Notes: generated by a model not told the origin, from the letters alone. A stretch of 50,721 nucleotides of DNA from JBALVT01 sp045110675 (GCA_045110675.1 JBGCGJ010000030.1:1-50721); one strand, 5' to 3'. Numbered from the stretch's first letter, positions 15,121 through 24,317 are shown. A program made the numbers and translations.

Positions 15121-15477
15121 GTGGCCTTACCCAGCTCCCAATGCAATAAGAGTATAGTGCCCGAAGCTAAATTGATTGAAGCGACGCCAGACCTGGTTGG
15201 GCTCACCGATGTTGCGGATATTGTTGGCTGTAGTCGTCAAAATATCAGAAAAATCATGTTGTCCAGTCGTGGCACGTTTCCTCCTCCGGTACATGATGGT
15301 AAGTCTGCTCTGTGGCATTTATCCAGTGTGCTCGTCTGGCACCGAGACACTAAGTACTATCAAGTGGCGGACGACCTTCTGGAGGTTGCTTCAATTAACA
15401 TGCAATTCAATGTCGCCAAGGAAATGATAGCCATTGATCAGGCTCAGAGAACTAAAATACTTTCATTGGTTGGTTGA
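15121..15477 (+). CDS. Small AlpA/MerR-like helix-turn-helix DNA-binding protein
   Basis: 118 aa from GTG 15121; a second GTG at 15157 is an alternative start. The core LTDVADIVGCSRQNIRKIM near residue 29 is a winged HTH of the MerR/AlpA excisionase type. FPPPVHDGKSALWHLSSVLVWH follows, as in AlpA-like proteins whose wing recognises DNA. The rest is helical, without a known effector domain. AlpA proteins often belong to prophages or integrative elements, but no other such genes are nearby. It could equally regulate the divergent carotenoid oxygenase. Confidence 0.65.
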   Translation: MALPSSQCNKSIVPEAKLIEATPDLVGLTDVADIVGCSRQNIRKIMLSSRGTFPPPVHDGKSALWHLSSVLVWHRDTKYYQVADDLLEVASINMQFNVAKEMIAIDQAQRTKILSLVG

Positions 15478-15480
15478 AAG

Positions 15481-15939
15481 CTACAATCCCGAACCGTCCG
15501 CGGAGTAGATCACCCACATTTTGGTATAGCCCTCGGTGTCCCAGATTCCCGTCCACTCTTTGGGTATGGTTACTGCTTCACCTGCGTTGATGGTGGTGAT
15601 AGTACCGTCGCTGGAGGTCAGCGTTACACCGCCCTCTAGGAAGTACATAAACTCATCTACGCCATAAGGCTCGTTAATTTCCGAGCGAGTCTTGCCTGAG
15701 CGATACATTCCAGAAGCAAACTTTCCGTCACTACTGAGCAAGCTTGTGACATCGAGGGTCTCGTGACCGTCCTCATGCTGGGTTTTAGCCATGTCCTTGT
15801 GTTGGAATATCTGGCCCGCTGCATCAAGCGCGCCAATTTTGGCCGGGTGAACAGTCTCTGATATCGCGCCCGTAGAAGCGATGACAAACAGGCTTGCCGT
15901 GCTCAGAATAATCGCCAGTTTACGTTTTAGTGGGTTCAT
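15481..15939 (-). CDS. Secreted cupin-domain protein
   Basis: 152 aa, with the start taken at the internal ATG (MNPLKRKLAI) because GGAGAG stands seven bases ahead of it; a start five codons upstream is possible. It has a Sec signal peptide (IILSTASLFVIASTGAISE). The C-terminal half is a small beta-barrel cupin: EFMYFLEGGVTL near residue 94 and INAGEAVTIPKEWTG near 120, with few of the usual His ligands (EFMYFLEG in place of HxHxxxE). This suggests altered metal binding. It is encoded just downstream of the truncated FAD oxidoreductase on the same strand. Confidence 0.75.
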   Translation of the reverse strand: MNPLKRKLAIILSTASLFVIASTGAISETVHPAKIGALDAAGQIFQHKDMAKTQHEDGHETLDVTSLLSSDGKFASGMYRSGKTRSEINEPYGVDEFMYFLEGGVTLTSSDGTITTINAGEAVTIPKEWTGIWDTEGYTKMWVIYSADGSGL

Positions 15940-15965
15940 AGTTTTACTCTCCATTCGTTTGAAAT

Positions 15966-17580
15966 TTATAGTTTGCTCTGTTCGTTCACTGCGCGATCGG
16001 CAGCATCGATGGCACCGTCCACGTAGGCGTAGGCACTTGAGTCAGCGTTGGCTATGGAAATTCGTCCCAGCTGCGCTCGTGCCCCAATGTGTGGTCCTTT
16101 TTCAGGGCCAAAATCTGGGTCGTCGAACAGTTCGTTGTACTCGTAAGAGTAGCCATGGGGCCAGCGGTTAACCGTGATCGCTGCAATGTCTCGCTCGGCG
16201 TCGAAGCCGCCTCCGCGCAGAGCTCCACTCATTTGAGCCAGAACTTTGTCTTCGAAATCGGCGAAGTTCATCTCATAGAGCTGACGTCTGCCCGCTTTAT
16301 GCTGTTGGATCGACGTCATACCACTGTCGGGAAATGACGGCACGTAGGTTCCGTGAACCACTATGGGCTGGTCGGACTTCTGTGCAAACTGGTAACCGCC
16401 CATGCTGACGGGAAAATCCAGTCCAAAAGAGTGCATGAGCTCGGGTTGCGCAATGTCTACATGATCGATGCCGAGGTTCTGGAAGGCCCGCCAATTGCGC
16501 AGCGCAACATTGATATAAACCAGGGGCACTTTGGTGGCATAGGCTATGGAATCGAGCTGTGCTGGAGGCAGCTCGTCGCAGATAGCCGGTAGCATTGCGT
16601 GGTAGCCTGCGTAGATGACGTGTTTGGCTCGCACTCGTGCTGTCGCGCCATGGCTCACGTAGGTGACGTCAACCGCTTTTTGATCCGCAGTGTGACGCAA
16701 GTTAACTGCGGTTGCATTGAGTCGAATTCGGGTGGCGTTCGAGGCTCTATCGAGTTGCGAGTAATCGACCTGCGCGAGTACCAGGTCTTCCATTGTGCTA
16801 CCGGAGACAGCCTGGGGAATCAGCTTTCTAACGAGGGATCGTGCAACACCGGCATTGCCATCTGGAAAATGAAATATATAGGGCTCGTCCTTCTCGTGCC
16901 CGGTGTCGCCCATCATTGCTTCTATGCCCAAAGAGCCCGTACCGGGGTGTCCCCAGCGATAGGCCTCCAGTGCCGAGCAGGCATCCCAACCCACCCCCCA
17001 AATGCTCCGGGACTGTTCCCTGAAAATATCGGTGACTTCCTTGGGTGTATTGGTATAGCGGCGCAGATAATCAGTGTATGACGTGGCCTGCAGCAGTTTG
17101 ATTTTTTCTGCCGGAGTTCTGCCACGCAGATAATCCTCCTCCTGCTGCATCAATCGGATCAGCGCTGAACGAGCCTGCAGCGAAATCGGGTAGGAGGCAA
17201 CGATCTTCTCCAGCCCTTGTTTGGTAGGCCTGTCCAAGTAACCGCCGAACACGGAGGGCACGAGGCAATCCTTACCGTATTTTTTTTGACTAAAATAAAG
17301 CCCGTTGCCGAGCTTCCTTGAGTTGGAAAAGTCTTGATCAAAGTAGTCATAGAAGCGATCGGTGTCGATCGCGATATCCCGCAGTAGCCCGGTGGAGGCT
17401 TTAGAATAGGCTGAAGGTGCCTCCAGGCTCTGGCTGCCGCCGTAGCCGATGAGTTGTTGGCCGTCGACTGAGAATTCGTTACGTTTGGCGTGCCCACCAA
17501 AATCGTCGTGATTATCCAATATTAGAATACGGACGTCGTTGCCGTGGCGAGCCCGGTAAAAGAATGCTGCGGCGAGGCCG
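15966..17580 (-). pseudogene. 5'-truncated FAD-dependent amine-oxidase-like gene
   Basis: From the codons for GLAAAFFYR onward the frame matches FAD-binding oxidoreductases of the amine-oxidase group: ILILDNHDDFGGHAKRNEF, then GYGGSQSLEAP and the C-terminal GPHIGARAQLGRISIANAD (about 535 codons). The family's N-terminal export signal region and the dinucleotide-binding G-x-G-x-x-G just before GLAAAF are missing. The frame stays open beyond about 17580 only because it runs antisense through the HicB-type gene, giving about 75 unrelated residues. The break falls inside the Rossmann motif, so FAD binding should be lost. The 3' part shows no further stops, which suggests a recent truncation. Confidence 0.82.
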
Positions 17581-17603
17581 GGATCGAATAGCGGAGAAAT
17601 AGT

Positions 17604-17984
17604 ATGAAGTATGCAGTTGTTGTACACCATGAAGAGGGAAGCGCCTACGGGGTCACTGTACCCGGTTTGGCTGGCTGCTTCTCCGCTGGAGATTCGTTCG
17701 ATGAGGCGTTCGACAATGTTGTGGAGGCCATAGAGTTCCACTTGGAGGGTCTGGCTGAGCAGGAGATGGATATCCCTCGGGCAGAAACTGTCGATGCCCA
17801 TATGGACAACCCTGATTTTGCTGGTGGTACCTGGGGCTTCGTCGATATCGATCTCACGCCCTATCTTGGTAAAACTGAGAAGATCAATGTAACGCTACCC
17901 AGTGCTGTCATCCGGAGAATCGACGCCAAGCATAAGAATCGTTCAAGATTCCTGGCAGAAGCGGCTCTGAAGGCTCTCGCTTGA
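17604..17984 (+). CDS. HicB-type antitoxin without HicA partner
   Basis: 126 aa with a good SD (GGAG) before ATG 17604. The N-terminal half has the HicB partial RNase-H fold: YAVVVHHEEGSAYGVTVPGL and GDSFDEAFDNVVEAIEFHLEGL. The end, KINVTLPSAVIRRIDAKHKN, then RSRFLAEAAL, is a ribbon-helix-helix DNA-binding domain. HicB normally neutralises the HicA mRNA interferase encoded immediately upstream and represses the operon. No HicA-like ORF is present on either side: upstream is the broken oxidoreductase, downstream the carotenoid oxygenase. It is therefore an orphan, probably brought in or left behind by the rearrangement that truncated its neighbour. Confidence 0.85.
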   Translation: MKYAVVVHHEEGSAYGVTVPGLAGCFSAGDSFDEAFDNVVEAIEFHLEGLAEQEMDIPRAETVDAHMDNPDFAGGTWGFVDIDLTPYLGKTEKINVTLPSAVIRRIDAKHKNRSRFLAEAALKALA

Positions 17985-18000
17985 TTTAACTTCCACTATG

Positions 18001-19413
18001 CTAACGGGCTGCCACCCACCCCGCATGAAAACCATAAGGTACGCGAAAAGGCATAATAATCGTTGCCACCGGGCCCGCCGCTACGTCCTGGGCATCGATG
18101 ATCAAACACTCACTCTGATCCATCTTCTCGTCGTGCACAAAGCTCACCAGGTAGCCATCATCTTCTGCTGTTGCGCCCACACGCGGTGCAAACACTGCTT
18201 CGCCGCCGTAGCGGTTGGCCCCGTAGCTATAAGTGGTTTCGCTCGCGGACTCATTGTCATACTTCATCACCCCATCAAAGCTGAAGGCCCGTGTTGGGTT
18301 GAACAGTGCAGCGTAGATGTAACGCGTCTGGTGGCAGGTATAGCAGTCATTGACCCGCGTAAAGTCACAATGCAACTCGCTTAAGGCACCCTCGGTAATC
18401 GCACCGGTCTTCAGGTTGATGCGCCATTGGTAAAGCTGGCCCTGAGTCTCAGTGAGATTATCGCCGGCATCGGTGCCCGCACCGATGATATCGATAGTTG
18501 TTGATCGAGATGCCTGCAGTACCACCTCATCACCGTCATCCCAAGCATTCGCCGTGTGCACTACAACCCCGGCCTTTACCTCAAACCAACGTACATCCGC
18601 ATCGCTACCAAAGCGTGGCATGACACCAATACGTGACCCGTGCTCCTCTTCATAGCCCAACGCTGGACCGCCGGCCATTGCCCGCTCAATATCCAGGGTG
18701 ATGGGAAAGTCGAGAAACAAGGTGTATTTCTCAGTGACAGCAAAATCATGCATAAACACCGGCTTTTCGATGGTAACAGGCGTGCTATGAACTAACTCCC
18801 CATCGCTGTTGATCACCGAATAACTCACAAAGGGCGCTTCGAACGAATAACCAAAGGTCATCATCTCCCCGGTCCGTAGATCAACCTTAGGATGCGCGGT
18901 AAACCCGTGGTTTAGCTTGCCATTGAAATCGGTTGCGCCTTCAGTCTCAAGACCAGGTAACTTGATCACTGTCGGTTGCGACGGTTCATGCAGCGCATAG
19001 AGCGTGTCGTTGTGATAGGCAAATGCAGTATTGGCCAGGTTCTTATTACTGGGCGATCCGGGGGGCACGCGCGAGGGTGTGGGATCCATCATAGACTTCA
19101 TGCCTTTGTAGACCCAATCACCGCGTTCCTGCTCGAGTTTATAGCCCTCGGTTTGAACGAATCGATTGCGGTAACTCGCGGCCCCTTGCGCAAACTCAAT
19201 CGCGTGAATCATGCCATCGCCATCAAAGGTGTGATACGCCTCCTCGCTGAAAATATGCACCGGATTAGGGCCAATTCGCAGAAATTGCCCCGCTAGATCT
19301 TTGGGGATACTACCTTTGACCTGCATATCTTGAGCATCGCGTTCTTCAGCCACCGGGCCAAAGTTGCCATCAAGGAAAAAGTTTACCGTTTCGGTGGGTA
19401 GTGCTTGGGCCAT
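18001..19413 (-). CDS. Carotenoid-oxygenase family dioxygenase (copy B)
   Basis: 470 aa from ATG 19413, chosen over the upstream in-frame start because GGAG precedes it at proper spacing. The four His ligands of the iron are seen at FTAHPKVDL near residue 176, VFMHDFAV near 226, GVVVHTANAWDDGD near 290 and the C-terminal GFHAGW. It shares family features with copy A (GSDADVRWFEV here, GSDADVTWYEI there) but differs widely in the rest, so the two likely act on different substrates. Possible substrates are apocarotenoids or lignin-derived stilbenes. It is followed on the same strand, in upstream order, by the MaoC-like gene at 19509. Confidence 0.88.
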   Translation of the reverse strand: MAQALPTETVNFFLDGNFGPVAEERDAQDMQVKGSIPKDLAGQFLRIGPNPVHIFSEEAYHTFDGDGMIHAIEFAQGAASYRNRFVQTEGYKLEQERGDWVYKGMKSMMDPTPSRVPPGSPSNKNLANTAFAYHNDTLYALHEPSQPTVIKLPGLETEGATDFNGKLNHGFTAHPKVDLRTGEMMTFGYSFEAPFVSYSVINSDGELVHSTPVTIEKPVFMHDFAVTEKYTLFLDFPITLDIERAMAGGPALGYEEEHGSRIGVMPRFGSDADVRWFEVKAGVVVHTANAWDDGDEVVLQASRSTTIDIIGAGTDAGDNLTETQGQLYQWRINLKTGAITEGALSELHCDFTRVNDCYTCHQTRYIYAALFNPTRAFSFDGVMKYDNESASETTYSYGANRYGGEAVFAPRVGATAEDDGYLVSFVHDEKMDQSECLIIDAQDVAAGPVATIIMPFRVPYGFHAGWVAAR

Positions 19414-19508
19414 GGTGATTCTCCGTTTCATGAATACTGTGGATAATTGGAATGATCATCCCAATAGCGCTGAAGATCTGCCGTGTAGTGCAGGCTTAGT
19501 ACAGGCGT

Positions 19509-19979
19509 TTAGAAAACGATCCGCAATACACTTTCAGCAACACATGCGGGCTTATCCTGGCCTTCAATTTCAACAGTCAATTCGTTGATTACCTCAAGCA
19601 TGGGACCTTTGGGCTCCACGCTCTTGATCTTCCCCAAGGTACGAATTTTGTCGCCGACGGCCACCGGCGACATAAATCGCACTTTGTTCCAGCCATAGTT
19701 GATGCCCATCTTCATACCCTCTAACGCGGGCAGGCCAATGCCCTGACCGCCGGGCAAGAAACTCATAATCGACATAGTCAGCTGCCCGTGTGCAATGGGC
19801 TTTCCAAACGGGCCGTCTTTGGCGCGTTCAGGATCTACGTGAATCCATTGCTGATCAAGGGTTGCATCAGCAAAAGTGTTGACTCGCTCTTGCGTCATTT
19901 CAAACCAATCTGTTGGCGAAGATGCTTCGCCAATCTTGGCCGTCATAACATCTACTGCGCTCTCAAGTGGTGTGGACAT
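19509..19979 (-). CDS. MaoC-like (R)-specific enoyl-CoA hydratase
   Basis: 156 aa from ATG 19979 with GGAG ahead; a TTG five codons earlier is less likely. It is a hot-dog-fold protein with the hydratase-2 motif: FADATLDQQWIHVDPERA, then GPFGKPIAHGQLT, carrying the catalytic Asp and His. The family hydrates trans-2-enoyl-CoA or acts on related thioesters, and NodN-like members share this form. It probably serves fatty-acid or branched-chain catabolism in the cytoplasm. The carotenoid oxygenase copy B is downstream on the same strand, 95 bases away. Confidence 0.85.
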   Translation of the reverse strand: MSTPLESAVDVMTAKIGEASSPTDWFEMTQERVNTFADATLDQQWIHVDPERAKDGPFGKPIAHGQLTMSIMSFLPGGQGIGLPALEGMKMGINYGWNKVRFMSPVAVGDKIRTLGKIKSVEPKGPMLEVINELTVEIEGQDKPACVAESVLRIVF

Positions 19980-20043
19980 GTCGTGTTGCTCCAAGTTCTA
20001 GTAACGTTGTTAAGTGTCTAAATTTTGTGTGTGGCGCTAAAAG

Positions 20044-21747
20044 CTAATTGACCGAGTATACCGTTTGCCCATCCAGCAATGTTCGCAAAACTTTGGCCTC
20101 GTTGATTTCAGATACCGGGATTTCAAACAGGTTGCGATCCAACACGATCAAGTCGGCGCGCTTACCCACTTCAATGGATCCCGTCCTGTCGTCCAAGCGC
20201 ATTACATAAGCTGCGTTGCGGGTGTACATATCCAGTGCTGTAGCCAGGTCGACTTCCTCACCGGTGCCCAATGCGGGCCCCTCATTACTGAGTGGGTTTT
20301 TACGAGAAACAGCCGTTTCTATTGCATCCAGTGGGTTCAGCGAGGACACATTCCAGTCGCTCCCACCGACAAGCAGGCCGTCTGTGTTCTGGATACTCGC
20401 CACAGGATAAAATCGGTCGACTCTGGCCGAACCGACAATATCTCGAGCCAGATCAATGTAGACATCTGGATAACACCACATGCATTGAAAATTGGCGGCT
20501 ACGTTGAGTTCGCCGAAGCGGGGTATGTCCTGCTTATCGACAAGTTGTAAATGCACCATCTGGTGCCGGTTGTCGTTGGGGCCGTTCTCATTGAGCATAT
20601 GCTCATAGGCGTTTAACGCATTGCGTATAGCGGCATCACCTATGGCGTGGGTATGAATCTGAATTCCCATGCCGTCCAGTTTGGTATAGAGGGTATTAAG
20701 TTCTTCTTGTGCATAAAACGGTGGGAAGTTCTCCCCGTCAAGATAGGGCTCCAGCATGTAGGACGTGCGGGTTTCTATGACACCATCGATATAGATTTTT
20801 ACCGAGTCTACCGCGAGATATTGACCGCGATACTTGTCACGTTTGGCAAGGAGATCAAATAGCTCTGGCCCCACGCTATCGGGAAGCTCGTCGATGGGGG
20901 ACAGTGAGGCCAGAACTCGAGCTGTAAGCTCTCCGCGCTCATCGGCCAATTTGTACAAAGACAAATTGGACTCGCTGACGCCGGGTTCGACAAAGGCGGA
21001 TATGCCGAATGCGTTGGCCGCTGACAGGCCGTGCTGCAGACCTGTGTAGCGTTGTTCGTCGGTAAGTTGTGGCATGACGCCTTCTACGAGTGCCATGGCG
21101 GTTTCGCGCAAGGTGCCAGAGGGTTCGCCGGTGGTTGAGTCTCGCACTATCACGCCCTTGTCTGGGTCTTCAGTGGTCGCGGTGATGCCGGCTAATTCCA
21201 GTGCTTTCGAGCTGACCCAGGCATTGTGTCCAAAATCATCGCTAAAAAATGCGGGCCTTCCGTTGAGTGCTTCATCCAGTATGGATTTGTGGGGGTTGGC
21301 ATCTTTAAATGCTGCGGGTGGCCAGCCGTTACCCATAACCCAATCATCGGGGCCGTAGCGTCCCGATTCAATGCAGCTTCGCAGAATGTTCTGAATTTCT
21401 ACGATAGTCGGACTGCTCTCCAGGTCGCAGCCCAAGGAGGAGGTACCGCCGTAGCGAATATGAGCGTGGGCATCGTGAAAGGAGGGCATCAGCATCTTTC
21501 CTTCAAGATTCTCTTGCCGGGTATTGGGGCCGATCCATTGCTGCGCCTCTTCACCACTGCCTACAAACACGATTTCTCCCTCGGCAATGGCGACCGCTTG
21601 TGCCCAGGAGCGAGTTTCATCAGCGGTGTAGACGGCGGCATTAAGGAAAACGAAGTCAGCGAATGGGCTTGGCAGCGAGCGGTTTGAGTCGACACAGCCG
21701 CCAAATAGCGCAAATAGGGGGAGCACGGAGAGAAGCAGATATTTCAT
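20044..21747 (-). CDS. YtcJ-like amidohydrolase, predicted lipoprotein
   Basis: 567 aa. The N-terminus MKYLLLSVLPLFALFGGC ends in a lipobox, so the enzyme is likely anchored in the envelope. The amidohydrolase-3 fold is marked by MPSFHDAHAHIRYGG near residue 87, QIHTHAIGDAAIRN near 355, GGSDWNVSSLNP near 463 and the closing IEVGKRADLIVLDRNLFEI. YtcJ-type enzymes hydrolyse amide or related bonds with one or two metals; their natural substrates are mostly unknown. The gene appears monocistronic. Confidence 0.86.
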   Translation of the reverse strand: MKYLLLSVLPLFALFGGCVDSNRSLPSPFADFVFLNAAVYTADETRSWAQAVAIAEGEIVFVGSGEEAQQWIGPNTRQENLEGKMLMPSFHDAHAHIRYGGTSSLGCDLESSPTIVEIQNILRSCIESGRYGPDDWVMGNGWPPAAFKDANPHKSILDEALNGRPAFFSDDFGHNAWVSSKALELAGITATTEDPDKGVIVRDSTTGEPSGTLRETAMALVEGVMPQLTDEQRYTGLQHGLSAANAFGISAFVEPGVSESNLSLYKLADERGELTARVLASLSPIDELPDSVGPELFDLLAKRDKYRGQYLAVDSVKIYIDGVIETRTSYMLEPYLDGENFPPFYAQEELNTLYTKLDGMGIQIHTHAIGDAAIRNALNAYEHMLNENGPNDNRHQMVHLQLVDKQDIPRFGELNVAANFQCMWCYPDVYIDLARDIVGSARVDRFYPVASIQNTDGLLVGGSDWNVSSLNPLDAIETAVSRKNPLSNEGPALGTGEEVDLATALDMYTRNAAYVMRLDDRTGSIEVGKRADLIVLDRNLFEIPVSEINEAKVLRTLLDGQTVYSVN

Positions 21748-21919
21748 GCCAGCAACACTTTGTTCTTATAATTGCGCACTATATCAGAACCGGGCATGAC
21801 TAAGTTAGCCCTCGGTCTACAGTGAGGTCGCGAGCACAGTCTCTGAAACCTCACTCTAGCTGGCTTTCTATGCCTGTCTGAGCTTAACTGGTCGAGATAC
21901 ATTTAGGACGGAGGTTTTT

Positions 21920-23140
21920 ATGGTTGGCACTGCAGCCAGGACAATGATAGCGACTCAACGCAATGCACTGGCGGAAACCGTGGTGTTGCACGATGAATTA
22001 CCGCCACTTGAAGACGATGAAATACGTTTGCGAGTCGACAAAGTGGGGCTGAGTGCCAACAACCTTTTTTACGCGCAGATGGGTGAGGCGCCTTTTCTCA
22101 AATTCTTCTCGGTATATCCGCTGGGCGAAGAGCACAAGGAATTGGCGATTGTACCGGCGTGGGGTGTGGCGACCATCATTGAGAGCGCCAACCCCGAGTT
22201 CAGTGCGGGGGAGCGATATCGCGGTTTCCTGCATATGACCGATGTAGTCCAGATGAAGGCCCGGCGAACCGCAGAGGGATTTCAGGCCTTTGGTGGCAAG
22301 CGCGACAAGATTAACCAAGCGTACAACGGGTTTCTCTCGGTCGAAGCCGGTGGTACTTCACCGATTGCTGGAGAGGGGGCAAAGGCTGACCTGGCCATGA
22401 CGTCTGCCCCGGGTGGCGGTAGCGGGTTTATCATGTATGAACTGCTGAAAATGCATGCATTTTACGGTGCAAACAGCGTGGTTCTAACTTCCGCCTCGTC
22501 GAAACTGTCTCTGGTCACGGCGCTGCTGTTAAGAGAGCAGCGCGATGCTGGCGAGCTTCAATGTATAGTCGGTTATACCGCTTCAGCCAATGCGGACTTT
22601 GTCCTCTCGACCGGTCTTTATGATCTGGTTATTAGTTACGAAGAGGAATTGCCAGACGATTCTGGGCTTAGACATGTCTTGGTAGATGTCGCCGGTGATG
22701 CTGAAATTTATAAGCGGGGCAAGAACAAATTTGTCAAAGCATTCGCTGTAGGTGGCACCCATTCGGATGCCGAGGCGTCTGTGTTCACTGCCTTTGGTCC
22801 CTCCGGTTTTTTAAAGATGCTAATTGATATGATAGCTCCGGCATCAATCAAAGCCTGGGCCGCCCGCCGACTCAGTCCGAAATTGGAAATGTTTTTCGCC
22901 CCCACGGTGATCAGTGAGCTATTGGCCAAATGGGGGCGCGCAGAGATGGATACTAACTCTGATGCGGCGTTGACCGCGTTTGTCTATGCGGCGATTGATG
23001 GCAACTGGATGAGTGTTCATCGAGCCGAGACGCCAGAGGCAGTCCAGGCCGCTTACCGCAGGATTGTAGAGGGTCAGGTGCGACCTTCGGAAGCGGTGAT
23101 ACTATCGCTGGCGGACGGTAATCGAAAGCATGATGAATAG
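21920..23140 (+). CDS. DUF2855 family protein (MDR-like)
   Basis: 406 aa with a strong SD (GGAGG) five bases before the ATG. The N-terminal part reads like a degenerate GroES-like domain of medium-chain reductases (DEIRLRVDKVGLSANNLFYAQMG). The middle has a Rossmann-like stretch (GGGSGFIMYELLKMH, then VVLTSASSKLSLVTALLL). Both fit DUF2855, a family with no established reaction to my knowledge. Followed after 14 bases by an SRPBCC protein on the same strand, so the two may be cotranscribed. Confidence 0.78.
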   Translation: MVGTAARTMIATQRNALAETVVLHDELPPLEDDEIRLRVDKVGLSANNLFYAQMGEAPFLKFFSVYPLGEEHKELAIVPAWGVATIIESANPEFSAGERYRGFLHMTDVVQMKARRTAEGFQAFGGKRDKINQAYNGFLSVEAGGTSPIAGEGAKADLAMTSAPGGGSGFIMYELLKMHAFYGANSVVLTSASSKLSLVTALLLREQRDAGELQCIVGYTASANADFVLSTGLYDLVISYEEELPDDSGLRHVLVDVAGDAEIYKRGKNKFVKAFAVGGTHSDAEASVFTAFGPSGFLKMLIDMIAPASIKAWAARRLSPKLEMFFAPTVISELLAKWGRAEMDTNSDAALTAFVYAAIDGNWMSVHRAETPEAVQAAYRRIVEGQVRPSEAVILSLADGNRKHDE

Positions 23141-23154
23141 AGTTTCCAAATTTC

Positions 23155-23634
23155 GTGGCGGATAAGAGTAGGTCTTTTCCGCAAACAGAGGATCGAAGTG
23201 TGACGGTACTAGAGAAAGAAAACAGCCTGGCCTGTGATAGCGATGGGACCTGGAGAGCGTTGGCAGATTTCGGCAATTTCCTGGCATGGGCAACCGGGGG
23301 AGCCGGCACCGCGCGGTTAGAGGGGGAGGGTGTTGGCATGATCCGCCATCTGGATATTCCTGGACTCGGATGTGTTTCAGAGCGTCTGGACCTACTCGAT
23401 GATGCCAGTAGGACCTTGGGCTACTCCATGGTATCTGAAACCATGGCAGGTATGGCTCGCTATTCGGCCACGGTGCAAGTAATGACTGATGGAACGGGGC
23501 AGTGCCGCTTGCGCTGGCGCGGCGATTTCGAAGCAGTGGCCGGGGCTGATAGCGAGGAGGTTGGGAACTCCCTGGCAGCGTCCTACGCGATGATGTCCCA
23601 GGGTTTGGAGGTGTTTGTAAACGCTCAGGGATGA
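23155..23634 (+). CDS. SRPBCC (START/polyketide-cyclase-like) family protein
   Basis: 159 aa from GTG 23155; GTG 23200 is an alternative start with GAGGA upstream. The pattern DGTWRALADFGNFLAWA, then DDASRTLGYSMV and the C-terminal GNSLAASYAMMSQGLEVF is that of SRPBCC ligand-binding proteins, which have a hydrophobic cavity closed by a C-terminal helix. The ligand is unknown. The gene follows the DUF2855 gene closely, and the pair may share a lipid-like substrate. Confidence 0.72.
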   Translation: MADKSRSFPQTEDRSVTVLEKENSLACDSDGTWRALADFGNFLAWATGGAGTARLEGEGVGMIRHLDIPGLGCVSERLDLLDDASRTLGYSMVSETMAGMARYSATVQVMTDGTGQCRLRWRGDFEAVAGADSEEVGNSLAASYAMMSQGLEVFVNAQG

Positions 23635-23715
23635 GCGGCTTAGTCAGTCCCTAAATTACCCGCTAGGTCTCAGAGGAATCGAAATCGATATGAAGTAAAC
23701 ACCGTTGGAGGTGCG

Positions 23716-24042
23716 CTAAACTGCTAACAGCCGTCTCTGCAGCAAGGACTCCATGTCCCGACGTCCGTCGGCAATCAGCAAGACGTAGACATTCTTTCCC
23801 CTGTTCGTATAGATGATTCGATAAGGCTTGAAATAAACTTGGCGATATTCGCCTACGCCAAGCGCTAGCAACTCTCTGGGACGGGTGCCTCGCTCAGGAG
23901 ATTCAGATAGACCTTGCAGTACGGCCTCAATTTTGTCCAGAACGTAGTCCGCCTTCGCGTTTGAATCACTCGCCGTAAGAAATTTGTCGAGTTCTTCGAG
24001 GTCCCTGACAGCATCCCGGGTGAGTAAAACCTGATAGCTCAT
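23716..24042 (-). CDS. ParE/RelE-family toxin
   Basis: 108 aa with the ParE/RelE fold: VLLTRDAVRDLEELDKFL at the start, SPERGTRPRELLALGVGEYRQVYFKPYRIIYTNRGKNVYVLLIADGRRDM condensed in the second half, with the conserved Arg and Tyr residues of the beta sheet. ParE-type members poison gyrase, RelE-type members cut mRNA; sequence alone does not decide. Its ATG overlaps the antitoxin stop by four bases, the usual type II arrangement. Confidence 0.88.
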   Translation of the reverse strand: MSYQVLLTRDAVRDLEELDKFLTASDSNAKADYVLDKIEAVLQGLSESPERGTRPRELLALGVGEYRQVYFKPYRIIYTNRGKNVYVLLIADGRRDMESLLQRRLLAV

Positions 24043-24317
24043 TCCGGGTCAGTGCGACTGTTTCTTATCCGTTTAGTGGCCGTCGACGCCTTGACCACTT
24101 GTCCCGCCTCGATTTGCTGCTGACCCAAGGCAAGAATCTTCAGGAGTGCGAGCGTCTGCTGGGTATTTTCGTAGCTCTCAATATCCTGCACAACCATTCT
24201 CGCTTCACCGTTCTGGGTGATAATCATCGGTTCACGTTGCTCTTGCAACTGGTTGATCACATCTGATGCATTAGCCTTGAGGTAGGAGATAGATTTGATG
24301 TTGGTGGAGGGCTTCAT
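24039..24317 (-). CDS. Phd/YefM-family antitoxin
   Basis: 92 aa from ATG 24317 (MKPSTNIKSISYLKANA); a TTG three codons upstream is possible. The N-terminus YLKANASDVINQLQEQREPMIITQNGEARMVV is condensed here to its Phd/YefM signature: a DNA-binding dimer that also represses its own operon. The C-terminal tail is polar and would wrap the toxin. Upstream, near 24350-24367, AAGACT and AGTCCT form an imperfect palindrome that might be its operator. Confidence 0.88.
   Translation of the reverse strand: MKPSTNIKSISYLKANASDVINQLQEQREPMIITQNGEARMVVQDIESYENTQQTLALLKILALGQQQIEAGQVVKASTATKRIRNSRTDPE

Noticed and set aside
15083..15157. 24-codon ORF with good SD overlapping the start of the HTH gene in another frame
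   Set aside because: Too short and without recognisable content. It might be a leader peptide or the frameshifted true start, but there is nothing to support either.
17581..17801. N-terminal 75 codons of the minus-strand oxidoreductase frame
   Set aside because: They are antisense to the well-supported HicB-type gene and match nothing in the oxidoreductase family, so the real remnant ends near 17580.
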